Shown one piece after another: positions 40,350 to 47,681 of a stretch of DNA of 52,305 bases. The DNA is from a virus, in IMG/VR virus record IMGVR_UViG_3300047481_000444, positions 1-52,305 of that record. One strand, given 5' to 3'. Numbering within the stretch: the stretch's first letter is position 1; every line of letters begins with the position of its first letter. Made by a program: the position numbers and the translations under genes. The notes beneath the pieces were generated by a model. It made no database searches and was not told where the DNA came from. It saw only the letters and a program-made list of their open reading frames with translations.

Positions 40350-41572
40350 GTCAAATCCCAGAACGAAAACGTAGCCAATGCTGTCTGTGAGCCGCTGATG
40401 GTGCGAGCAGCAACGGTGTAGATGTCGCTAGCTCCTGCCAGAGTTCGTCCAAACTGAAGAGCAAAGTTGTACTCTCTGTTGTTTGCCACGGATGAAGACA
40501 GCAAATTACTCTCTCTAACGTAGACAGCATCAATAATGGTACCACCTGTCATAGCTGTGGCAGCTACATCAGATTCTACATTGTCTGACGTTGTTTGTGT
40601 CCATGACGGGCCTGTCAGCGTTGCATTCTTAACAAGCTGTATTTCAAATGTTGTTCCAGAAGAAGCTAATGGCAACACGTTGTAGCCATCAGGAATAACA
40701 ACGCTGTCAAGCCTGCTGCTGTCAAGCCTCAACGACACCAAAGGCACCAACGTTGTTCCCACTGTTGTTGCTGTTGCTGTCCTAGCTGTTTGCAATATTG
40801 CCTTCTTTTCATATCCACCTTCACTGATGACGGTGGAACAGATCTGTCTCATTGTCCTGCTGCCGTCAGTGGCACCAGTGTTCTCTATCTCATAACGAAT
40901 AGGCAATATAGCCGTTGTCATGTAGACAGTGGTGAGAACATTTGCGTGATTGAATGTGTGGCAGACAATGAATTCGCCGTTGATAATAAAGCCTGTTCTG
41001 ACACTGCCAACACCAAGCCACTCAAAGTCCTGCCAGAAGATCTGCGCCTTTGTTGTGTCAAGCGTCAGCCCTGACGAGCCTGTGCCATCGAGCTTGTCAC
41101 CATTCCAATCTGCTTGAGCAACAACGTTGTCAACAACGCTGCCAGAGGTGTAGGTGCGTCGCACCATGCGAAGGGCTGTGCCACTTCGTTCAAAGAACAC
41201 ACCATTGTTAACACCAAAATAGCCAACACGACAACGTAGATTAGCATGTGCTGTCGGCATGACAAAGGTGTTCATCACCAGCAAGGACTTCCCTGGCTGA
41301 TATGCAAACACCCTCTTTGTTTCACGAACTACTTTGTCACCGCTGGCACTTGTGACATTAAGAAGGACAGAAGATTCGTCAGAAGAATAAGTAACAGTAG
41401 CACTACCAGATATAGCTTCATCAAAATCAGCACTTTTTGCGTATCTGTTTTGGCTGTCAAATAGTGTGACCGGAGGACTAATCCTAGCCCTACCAAAAGC
41501 ATCAGCGCTAGTACCACCAATAGAGACAGGCTCATTTAGTGTTACCAGCGCTGGGTAGCTTGTTAGACTCAT
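40346..41572 (-). CDS. Virion-associated structural protein (408 aa)
   Basis: Contains DAFGRARISPPVTLFDSQNRYAK near the N-terminus, a motif recurring in structural proteins of marine and freshwater phages, then beta-rich jelly-roll-like sequence (CRVGYFGVNNGVFFE, FIINGEFIVCHTFNH). Probably a surface or tail-associated protein; its partner is likely the 111-aa gene immediately downstream. No enzymatic motif seen. Confidence 0.65.
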   Translation of the reverse strand: MSLTSYPALVTLNEPVSIGGTSADAFGRARISPPVTLFDSQNRYAKSADFDEAISGSATVTYSSDESSVLLNVTSASGDKVVRETKRVFAYQPGKSLLVMNTFVMPTAHANLRCRVGYFGVNNGVFFERSGTALRMVRRTYTSGSVVDNVVAQADWNGDKLDGTGSSGLTLDTTKAQIFWQDFEWLGVGSVRTGFIINGEFIVCHTFNHANVLTTVYMTTAILPIRYEIENTGATDGSRTMRQICSTVISEGGYEKKAILQTARTATATTVGTTLVPLVSLRLDSSRLDSVVIPDGYNVLPLASSGTTFEIQLVKNATLTGPSWTQTTSDNVESDVAATAMTGGTIIDAVYVRESNLLSSSVANNREYNFALQFGRTLAGASDIYTVAARTISGSQTALATFSFWDLT

Positions 41573-42250
41573 TTACTTCTTCATCCGACGAGCTTCAGAC
41601 AGCCCAATTGCAACAGCCTGCTTAGGGCTCTTCACAACCTTGCCGCCTTTGCCGCTGTGCAAGGTGCCTTCTTTGAATTCCTTCATCACCTTGCCGACCT
41701 TCTTCTGAGCCATGCCGCCCATAGCGAATTCATCGGGACGACGTTTAAGCCGTGTGTTGATGTCTTCAATACGAGATTCGAGATAATTCATACGCGAATC
41801 CCAAGCAGCAGCAGCGTCTTTGTTACCTTGTCCTGGTTTAACGTATTTGTCATCCATGACCCGTGTTTTGTCTTCCATGCTACCAGCACGCAAAGGACGA
41901 ACAACACCTCTACTTGCAGCGATTTCAAAAATATTTCGGTCAGGACGCTTGAGTTTCTCGCGTTGAGCCATTAGACGTTCTCGCTCTTCAAGCAAACTTC
42001 TGCGGTTTGTCAAATCGCTTTGCTTGTTTTTGTCTTCTTTCTTAACAGCACCACCTTTAGCGAATTCAGGATTGGGCATGATTTCGTCATACCTCTGTCC
42101 CATCTTACGCAGCATTTCCTCTTCCTGCATCTTGTTACGGAAGTAGGCTTTGTCCTTCTCACTCATGGTGTCTTCAGGACGCATTTTCTTTGCAGGCGCA
42201 ACAGGGGCCTTCTTAGCCTCTGGCTTCTTCTTGGATGGAGATGTAGCCAT
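41573..42250 (-). CDS. Basic protein with C-terminal DUF6496-like motif (225 aa)
   Basis: Very basic. An N-terminal K/P/A-rich stretch precedes helical, charged sequence with a KGG signature (FAKGGAVKKEDK). The C-terminal 45 residues (KKVGKVMKEFKEGTLHSGKGG then SPKQAVAIGLSEARR) match the DUF6496 motif often carried by tiny phage proteins, here fused to a longer N-terminus. Possibly DNA-binding or internal virion; unproven. Confidence 0.65.
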   Translation of the reverse strand: MATSPSKKKPEAKKAPVAPAKKMRPEDTMSEKDKAYFRNKMQEEEMLRKMGQRYDEIMPNPEFAKGGAVKKEDKNKQSDLTNRRSLLEERERLMAQREKLKRPDRNIFEIAASRGVVRPLRAGSMEDKTRVMDDKYVKPGQGNKDAAAAWDSRMNYLESRIEDINTRLKRRPDEFAMGGMAQKKVGKVMKEFKEGTLHSGKGGKVVKSPKQAVAIGLSEARRMKK

Positions 42251-42252
42251 GT

Positions 42253-42783
42253 TTATTTCCTCTTCTTTGTCATACCGCCTTTGGCAAGACCGATAACATC
42301 TTCTCTGTCCATGATGTCTCGTTGCTTGTCAAGGTCTTTCTCATATTCTTCTTGAAGACGTCTGCGCTTTCTTCCTTCTTTGGCATTGTCGTAAAGAGCT
42401 TTGCCTGTAGCGCCAACAGCATAACCAGCACCAGCAGCGCCACCAAGATAGCCTAGTCTGCTGCCAGTGCGAAGAGCACCTCTAACAGCCGCTGCTTTTG
42501 TCTGCTTTTTACTGAAGGCTTCCTGTGCTGGTGTAAGACCTTCCTTTACTTTACCGCTGATGCCTTTACGAAGACGCTCAGTGTCCGTCTTTTGAGATTT
42601 AACAACGTCTTCTTTAACATCAGCCGCCCAACGATTGGCATTACTTTCGCCAGGAGAGCGGTTGGGCTTAGAGCCTGTGCTTTTGACATTACGCTGAACA
42701 GGCTTCTCTTCACCAAAGCGTTTACCAGAGCCTGCTGTTTCTTCTTTCAGCTTAGCTTTGGCTTTCTTCACAGGGTTAGCCAT
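42253..42783 (-). CDS. Basic protein with glycine-rich helix and KGG end (176 aa)
   Basis: Lysine/arginine-rich throughout (KKAKAKLKEETAGSGKRFGEE), with one glycine/alanine-rich hydrophobic segment (LGYLGGAAGAGYAVGATG, near 109-126) and a C-terminal IGLAKGGMTKKRK. The hydrophobic patch could be membrane-interacting. Family unknown; one of the cluster of small basic proteins at the start of the late block. Confidence 0.6.
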   Translation of the reverse strand: MANPVKKAKAKLKEETAGSGKRFGEEKPVQRNVKSTGSKPNRSPGESNANRWAADVKEDVVKSQKTDTERLRKGISGKVKEGLTPAQEAFSKKQTKAAAVRGALRTGSRLGYLGGAAGAGYAVGATGKALYDNAKEGRKRRRLQEEYEKDLDKQRDIMDREDVIGLAKGGMTKKRK

Positions 42784-42785
42784 GT

Positions 42786-42950
42786 TTATTCCCTCTTCTT
42801 AGGAACACCAACAGCAATCATAATGGCAACACTTCCTTTGCCACCACGCTGAGGCTTTTTAGCCTTGTCCTTCATCATGCACTTACCTGCCTTCTTGCAA
42901 GCAGCGGGATTGGGACAGCCCTCGCAGGGCATGAACTTCTTTGCAGGCAT
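42786..42950 (-). CDS. Small cysteine-rich basic protein (54 aa)
   Basis: Starts MPAKKFMPCEGCPNPAACKK; four cysteines (C9, C12, C18, C24) could form a metal site, followed by basic residues and a short hydrophobic stretch (VAIMIAVGVP). ATG at 42,950 has GAGGAAA six bases upstream; the longer frame before it is the upstream gene read out of frame. Confidence 0.7.
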   Translation of the reverse strand: MPAKKFMPCEGCPNPAACKKAGKCMMKDKAKKPQRGGKGSVAIMIAVGVPKKRE

Positions 42951-42951
42951 A

Positions 42952-43749
42952 TCATTTCCTCTTCTTCTTAGCCATGCCACCATAGCTAAATTCAATGTCT
43001 TCTTCGTCACGGGTACGAGCACGCGGAGAAGGCTTCTTCTTCTCATCACGCAGCATACGCTGTGTCTTAGCCTCTTCCATTGCTCTGCTTCTGCCAGCAC
43101 GCTTAGCAGCCATTTCCTTGCGGGCAGCAGCACCTCTAATGGAGGCTTCAGCAGCTTCACGTTCTTGAGCAGCGGTGAATCTACGTCCTGTTTCCTTCGA
43201 CACCTGTGCCGCTTGCGGACGCGAAAAAGCCGCCTCAGCCTCTCCAAGACGAGAGGTGACTGGTCTACCTAAACTAGGCTCTGTTCGTGCCATAGAAGCC
43301 GTTTTAGAGGCTCTAGCACCTCTACCAGCAGCACCACCAGCAATGCCCAATGCAGCCATTGCAGAGCTGCTCAAGCCACCAGCTTCTTCAGCACCCTTAG
43401 CTGTGAGACCAGCACGACGAAGACGCTGCATGATGCCGCTGTCTTCTTCTTTCTTTGCAGGCGCTGCCTTTGCAGGCTCTTCAGCACGCATACCTCTATA
43501 GGCACCTCTACTCTTAGCTTGTCGAGCAAGAGCAAACTCATCCTTGTCCATGTTCAACAGGTCACGAAGAGTCATGTCCTTGCCAAATTGTCGCTTGAAG
43601 TCAGCAAGCTCTTCTTTGGAGACAACAGCCTTGCCATCAATGATTTGTCTGTTGGAAACAGGACCGGTGTAGCTGCTTCTGTAACGAGGCTTTTCTTTGT
43701 CTTTTTTCAAAGTAGCTTCAACTTCACGAAATGTAGGCAACGTAGCCAT
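42952..43749 (-). CDS. Basic coiled-coil protein (265 aa)
   Basis: Starts MATLPTFREVEATLKKDKEKPRY. Contains SYTGPVSNRQIIDGKAVVSKEEL, a central glycine/alanine-rich segment (SSSAMAALGIAGGAAGRGA) and a long A/E/R/K-rich coiled coil with a YGGMAKKKRK end. The composition resembles nucleic-acid-binding internal virion proteins. No named domain. Confidence 0.6.
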   Translation of the reverse strand: MATLPTFREVEATLKKDKEKPRYRSSYTGPVSNRQIIDGKAVVSKEELADFKRQFGKDMTLRDLLNMDKDEFALARQAKSRGAYRGMRAEEPAKAAPAKKEEDSGIMQRLRRAGLTAKGAEEAGGLSSSAMAALGIAGGAAGRGARASKTASMARTEPSLGRPVTSRLGEAEAAFSRPQAAQVSKETGRRFTAAQEREAAEASIRGAAARKEMAAKRAGRSRAMEEAKTQRMLRDEKKKPSPRARTRDEEDIEFSYGGMAKKKRK

Positions 43750-43751
43750 GA

Positions 43752-43916
43752 TTACTTCTTTCTCTTCTGAGCAGGAGGCATTGAAGCCCCACACATGACA
43801 GCGCCGCCTTTGGCATAGCCTGTCTTCTTTGTCATGCCGCCCTTAGCCATCGCTCCCCGCGGTGTTGCTCCCATAGGAGGTTGTTGCATCGGCTTCTTCA
43901 TGTTTCCATACATCAT
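43752..43916 (-). CDS. Small KGG-motif protein (54 aa)
   Basis: Starts MMYGNMKKPMQQPPMGATP, contains two KGG motifs (AMAKGGMTKKTGYAKGGAV) and ends QKRKK. AGGTGA precedes the start at 43,916. Such proteins are frequent in aquatic phages but uncharacterised. Confidence 0.7.
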   Translation of the reverse strand: MMYGNMKKPMQQPPMGATPRGAMAKGGMTKKTGYAKGGAVMCGASMPPAQKRKK

Positions 43917-43921
43917 AGCTG

Positions 43922-44155
43922 TCACCTATATTTAGCTACCTTCTCAGCCACCTTCTTAGGCTGAGCAACAAACTGCTTGCCTTGACGGGTGCCCGCACGT
44001 TTGGCCCGCGTTGTAGCAGCATATTCAGCAGGCGTCAATGCCTCAATGGCCTTCTTGGGCAAATAACGCTCTCCTGTTTCTGATGAAGGCTTGCCAGACT
44101 TTGTTGTCCACTTCTGCTCCGTCCAATCCTTCAATGACTTCTGAGATGTTTTCAT
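43922..44155 (-). CDS. DUF5872-like small basic protein (77 aa)
   Basis: Matches the pattern of DUF5872: DWTEQKWTTKSGKPSSETGE then RYLPKKAIEALTPAEYAATTR and a basic C-terminus (KKVAEKVAKYR). Role unknown; the high K/R content suggests nucleic-acid or capsid-interior binding. Confidence 0.75.
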   Translation of the reverse strand: MKTSQKSLKDWTEQKWTTKSGKPSSETGERYLPKKAIEALTPAEYAATTRAKRAGTRQGKQFVAQPKKVAEKVAKYR

Positions 44156-44158
44156 GGC

Positions 44159-44341
44159 TTAGTCTCTGTAGCCTCCACCCTTGGCCTTGTACTCCTTAGC
44201 CAACAACTGCGCCTTACGAGCACTCCATTGCCCAGCAGCAGTGCCTTGAACAGCCTGTCCCTTAATCTTCTCAAACAGAGCCTTCCTCATCTTAGGCTTG
44301 GTGTAGTTGCCTGCTTTGTTAACGCTAGACTTTGTTTTCAT
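44159..44341 (-). CDS. Small basic protein (60 aa)
   Basis: Starts MKTKSSVNKAGNYTKPKMRKAL and ends QWSARKAQLLAKEYKAKGGG. This spelling recurs in phages next to DUF5872 and DUF6321 genes, as here. Very basic; unknown function. Confidence 0.7.
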   Translation of the reverse strand: MKTKSSVNKAGNYTKPKMRKALFEKIKGQAVQGTAAGQWSARKAQLLAKEYKAKGGGYRD

Positions 44342-44342
44342 A

Positions 44343-44594
44343 TCAACACTTCCAAGCCTTCAACGACAACGCCTTCCTTGTCGGCTTACCCTTCTCATCC
44401 TTCATAGGCCCTGGCATTCCACTCATACGCGCACAGAAGCTACGACGCCTAGCCGCGTCCTTCTCTGTCTTTGGATTAGGCGCTGGAGGCTTTAGATTGC
44501 CACCAGTGGCTTTGTTGTAGGAAGCTCTGCCTTTGGCATTAAGGCCACCTTTAGGGTCTTTGCCTTCCTTTCTAGTCCACGCTGGTGTCTTCAT
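44343..44594 (-). CDS. DUF6321-like small protein (83 aa)
   Basis: Contains AWTRKEGKDPKGGLNAKGRA, RRRSFCARMSGMPGPMKDEKG and LSLKAWKC, the signature blocks of DUF6321. Basic, with two conserved cysteines. Uncharacterised but conserved in many phages; overlaps the HNH-like gene by four bases. Confidence 0.75.
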   Translation of the reverse strand: MKTPAWTRKEGKDPKGGLNAKGRASYNKATGGNLKPPAPNPKTEKDAARRRSFCARMSGMPGPMKDEKGKPTRKALSLKAWKC

Positions 44595-44863
44595 TTCATA
44601 GCTCCATTGCTTCTACGAGGAAAGCTCTTGTTCTTTGACGGAGCCATCACCGTCAAATTGCTTCTGTCGTTGGTGCCGCCTTTGCTAATGGGCTTCTTAT
44701 GAGCAACGTCTTTGCCTCTGACATCAACGCCTTCCTTCTTCAGCTTAGCCCTGGCAGCATTGCGCTGGGCTCTGTCGGCAATGACGGAAGGCTTGCCGTC
44801 GTATTTCTGCTGTTTTTGATAATCTCTTACAGAAACACCATTAACCATCTTGCTATACGGCAT
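44591..44863 (-). CDS. Small HNH-like protein (90 aa)
   Basis: Starts MPYSKMVNGVSVRDYQKQQ with AAGGAGTAACA before the ATG at 44,863. The C-terminal DVAHKKPISKGGTNDRSNLT segment resembles the histidine/asparagine core of minimal HNH domains, followed by a basic tail. Known relatives lie next to the same DUF neighbours. Nuclease activity is inferred. Confidence 0.68.
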   Translation of the reverse strand: MPYSKMVNGVSVRDYQKQQKYDGKPSVIADRAQRNAARAKLKKEGVDVRGKDVAHKKPISKGGTNDRSNLTVMAPSKNKSFPRRSNGAMK

Positions 44864-44865
44864 TG

Positions 44866-45090
44866 TTACTCCTTCCATCCTTCTTGCTTCATTACTTTTT
44901 CAACAAGAAACAAAGGAAACAACAAACCACTCTTCTTTTCCATTGCGGCTCTTACATAATAAACATCAGAATGAAACCCAACAGAAGAACACTTCTCCTG
45001 CTTAAGAAACACTTCCTTCATTGCCTCACCATAAACGCTATGTGGTGTTGCGTATATCTTGCTTCCTAGTTGTTGTCTTGTTTGAAACAT
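44866..45090 (-). CDS. First late-block gene, hypothetical (74 aa)
   Basis: Starts MFQTRQQLGSKIYATPHSVYG and is helical with SSVGFHSDVYYV in the middle and FLVEKVMKQEGWKE at the end. It is the gene closest to the divergent intergenic region, so it opens the leftward late transcription unit. The ribosome binding site is weak (AAAGAAAG), making the start tentative. No recognised family. Confidence 0.6.
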   Translation of the reverse strand: MFQTRQQLGSKIYATPHSVYGEAMKEVFLKQEKCSSVGFHSDVYYVRAAMEKKSGLLFPLFLVEKVMKQEGWKE

Positions 45091-45209
45091 AGGCTTTCTT
45101 TGGGGCAACAAAGCCTGACGGCTAATGTTGTTTACTATATAGACCTGTGTAGGTCGGGCTGACGCCCGCCCTGTCAACACCAATTGATATCACTACCGTG
45201 CTTAGATTC

Positions 45210-45260
45210 TATATCAGACTACATAGCTGAGACGAAGTCTCTGGTGATGTAGTTGATATA
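45210..45260. repeat. Long imperfect hairpin with nested stem
   Basis: Outer arms TATATCAGACTACAT (45,210-45,224) and ATGTAGTTGATATA (45,247-45,260) pair with one base missing. Inside is GAGAC-GAA-GTCTC (45,229-45,241). It sits 120 bases before the first late gene. Confidence 0.7.
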
Positions 45261-45275
45261 ACTCTGTTAGTGCTT

Positions 45276-45500
45276 ATTAGCATTCATTGTTGTTCTATTA
45301 GAGTTCCATTAGAGCTTTGATGAAACATTAATAGAACAACATTGTTGTTTATTAGAACTCTAATTAGCACTGATGTTGTTTATTAGAATTTTATTAGAGC
45401 TTATCAGAGGTAACAATGAATATTAATTAGCATTCATTGTTATTCTATTAGAACCTGTTAGCAACATCAGCAAGGATGGACTTGCTATTAGCACTATTAT
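45276..45500. repeat. AT-rich repeat array, candidate replication origin
   Basis: A 27-bp element occurs at 45,276-45,302 and again at 45,426-45,452 with one mismatch (it begins ATTAGCATTCATTGTT). Between and around them ATTAGA/ATTAGC motifs recur about ten times. TTGTTCTATTA (45,290-45,300) and TAATAGAACAA (45,329-45,339) form an inverted pair. This resembles an iteron or DNA-unwinding-element layout; function is inferred. Confidence 0.6.
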
Positions 45501-46197
45501 AATTTGGTCTTACTATATAATGGCTGTTTTGATGCTATTGGTAAAGTTTAATATAACACTGACTATTTCAATAACACTATCAAAACTCTGATGTAATAGC
45601 TTCGCCTACTCAGCTTGTTTCATTAGTGAAACATAAGCTAAGACTAGCTCTGCTGTTTCTATCAAAACAGCCATCGATGTTTTTAGTCCAGACTATCATG
45701 GCTCATCGCAGCCACCCACAACACGCTCTAGACCTTCGCCCCACGTTGATGCCTTTGTTGCTCACCCCTGGTAGGCATCTTCATCACTGCTTCACCCAGG
45801 CGTAGACGTCCATGAAGCAGACTCTAATGTAACACATCCTTCGCTGGTGTGGAAGGACATTGGACGCTGTTATACACATCTACGCTTGTTTGTCAACACC
45901 CTGTGCTGATTATTTTGTTGGCTGTGTTGCTGTTTCTAACAGAAAAGGCCGCATAGCTCTAAAAGGCTCTAGAACAGCTTCTACGGCGTTTTGTTGCAGG
46001 CAGCGTAGGGTGGTATAGGCGGTGTGCTTTGATGGCGCTGTAGGAGCTGTTAGAGGCTTTGGTGAAGGTGTTGTCGCTAATGCTGTCGCTCCTTTGTTGT
46101 CTGTGAAGACAAACATCAACGGCTTTGTGTTTCTCATTGTAAACATTGTTGCTCATTGTAGACAAAACAGGCGGTGGTGGTGTTGTTGTTGTCAATA

Positions 46198-46473
46198 AAA
46201 TCAATAACTTAGGTGGTGTTGGTGTGAGAGGCTGTGTAGACGGTGTGGCTAAGTTGTTGATTTTGTTACATCAGCGGTGTAAGGAATAAGTAAGGAAAGC
46301 ATTTTTCCAGATCTGTGTAGGGAGGTGTATACAAATAACGCTACCACCCCCAGTGGCCCAGGCCCACCCCTGCCTGCGCCAGCGCCGTCGCTCGATGCTG
46401 CTGTCGACAAAGGTCTGTCATCGGTGGAGCCTGTCGCCAGAGCCTGCAAAGTCTAATGAAATCAACAACTTAG
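46198..46473. repeat. Three copies of a 15-bp operator-like motif
   Basis: AAATCAAYAACTTAG occurs at 46,198-46,212 (plus), 46,249-46,263 (exact reverse complement of the C form) and 46,459-46,473 (plus, C form). The first two form an inverted pair separated by 36 bases. Likely binding sites for one regulator or the initiator. Confidence 0.65.
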
Positions 46474-46517
46474 AGTGATCCTGCTTAAGAGCACTCATTC
46501 TCGCAAAATCGCCACAG

Positions 46518-46616
46518 ATGAGAATGATTCTCATTTGGGTTTTGGGGCCAATCATCATACCTTTGGGGCTGTGTATGACATCGACCTTCACCATCCCAAA
46601 TGAGAATCATTCTCAT
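46518..46616. promoter_or_regulatory. Inverted pair of Fur-box-like palindromes
   Basis: ATGAGAATGATTCTCAT (46,518-46,534) and ATGAGAATCATTCTCAT (46,600-46,616) are each 8-1-8 palindromes matching the TGAGAATNATTCTCA form of proteobacterial Fur boxes. Together with four or five flanking bases they make an exact 22-bp inverted repeat (46,518-46,539 and 46,595-46,616). Confidence 0.6.
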
Positions 46617-46654
46617 CTACACAGCCTGCACCATCCATCGATACCACGCAAGTG

Positions 46655-46698
46655 ATACCCATAGGGTATGTCACAGCCTAATGCGAATACGTTCGCAT
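46655..46698. repeat. Two further short palindromes
   Basis: ATACCC-ATA-GGGTAT (46,655-46,669) and ATGCGAA-TACG-TTCGCAT (46,681-46,698) follow the Fur-like pair. They could be hairpins or operators. Confidence 0.6.
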
Positions 46699-46724
46699 CT
46701 ACGTCATACGTCATGCGCCATGCA

Positions 46725-46997
46725 CGCGCATACACGCGCACGCGAGGCTTCGACGAGCAAGCAACATCCATGCCATGCTGCGCTGCAACATCAATTCATC
46801 AGGGTAAACCCGATGCCGCTAAAACGCGTCAGAACCGCCTACAAGGCGTTTTCACCCCTTGCCCTATGTCACCCCTTCAAAAAAATACTTATGCGCTCCT
46901 GCGCGTTTTCGAGGGTAAACCCTAACGGAGCTGGCACAGGCTTTGCTTATGCGCCGTCATTACGTCAACGTATGCGCCCGCGCCTACACGCGCACGC
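46725..46997. repeat. GC-rich direct repeat pair
   Basis: CGCGCMTACACGCGCACGC occurs at 46,725-46,743 and 46,979-46,997 with one difference. Between them the AGGGTAAACCC motif appears twice. The surrounding open frames have implausible amino-acid composition. Confidence 0.6.
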
Positions 46998-47113
46998 CTA
47001 CGCACGCACGCAGGCCAGGAAGACCCTATGTTTTACTCGGGTTTATTAGCTGTGTTTAAATAACTCCATCGCAACAACGACACGCCGTCAACCCGGCCCC
47101 GAAAGGAAACAAA

Positions 47114-47323
47114 ATGACAAAATCTGAAATTGAAATCATCAGCACTATCCTTAATAGTGGATCATGCATTGTCTTGTGGAAGGATTTCAAGTATGTAGAC
47201 CGCTTGATAGAGATGTTCCCCCTCGTATATGAGGAAAAGACAGTGTGTGGCGTACCGGCAAGACTCGTCGGTATATCCGATCATGCCCGTAGGTTTATCG
47301 TCGCAAATAGTAAAGGCATCTAA
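47114..47323 (+). CDS. Small early-type protein (69 aa)
   Basis: First gene right of the control region; CCGAAAGGAAACAAA precedes the ATG. The sequence starts MTKSEIEIISTILNSG, has a Y/F-rich middle and ends DHARRFIVANSKGI. No recognised domain. Its leader shares GTCAACCC and GAAAGGAAA with the leaders of the following genes. Confidence 0.68.
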   Translation: MTKSEIEIISTILNSGSCIVLWKDFKYVDRLIEMFPLVYEEKTVCGVPARLVGISDHARRFIVANSKGI

Positions 47324-47399
47324 GGGTTTATCCTATAGGGCAGATGTTGCTCTGCCCCTTAGAATGAATCCCGTCAACCCACCCCGAAAGGAAAACACC

Positions 47400-47600
47400 A
47401 TGAAGACACTCACAAAGCGCAACACTACTGAGATCGCTTCCCTTTATAACGCCATTTTTGTCAGCGAAAGCATGATGCGGAAAGCGTTTAAGAAAAACGA
47501 AACTTTGGATATGGATGCATATATGCTGTGGCGTGACTCCGCTCTTGACTGCGTCAAGACACTGAATGACAAATTCGGTATCAAAGTGATTGGATACTGA
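47400..47600 (+). CDS. Small early-type protein (66 aa)
   Basis: Starts MKTLTKRNTTEIASLYN with GAAAGGAAAACACC upstream; the longer frame before it is excluded. Helical, with FVSESMMRKAFKKNETLD and a C-terminal DKFGIKVIGY. The leader carries a GC hairpin (GGGCAG / CTGCCC) and the shared TTAGAATGAATCC-GTCAAC block. Function unknown. Confidence 0.65.
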   Translation: MKTLTKRNTTEIASLYNAIFVSESMMRKAFKKNETLDMDAYMLWRDSALDCVKTLNDKFGIKVIGY

Positions 47601-47681
47601 TTAGGGTTTATCCCTATGGCATCGACTAGCATCGGTGCCCTATCATAAGCCCTTGTCAACCCACCAACCCTTGGAGCTACC

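Larger units (their letters stand above)
45091..47113. other. Divergent non-coding control region (about 2 kb)
   Basis: Separates the leftward late block from the rightward early genes. From left to right it holds a GC hairpin (CGGGC-TGAC-GCCCG, 45,155-45,168), a long imperfect hairpin, an AT-rich repeat array, a stretch at about 45,500-46,190 in which I see no gene or clear repeat, then a set of operator-like repeats and palindromes and GC-rich repeats. Candidate origin and promoter region; no convincing protein gene. Confidence 0.75.

Noticed and set aside
45276-45500. CRISPR array
   Set aside because: Repeats are irregular in size and spacing, with no spacer-length regularity and no cas genes.
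45910-46449. Leftward open frames in the control region
   Set aside because: Proline/threonine-rich, no ribosome binding site, no continuity with neighbours; probably chance frames in non-coding DNA.
46600-47049. Open frame of about 149 codons on the plus strand
   Set aside because: Rich in His/Arg/Cys with no hydrophobic core, no ribosome binding site, and it starts inside a palindrome; better explained by GC-rich repeats.
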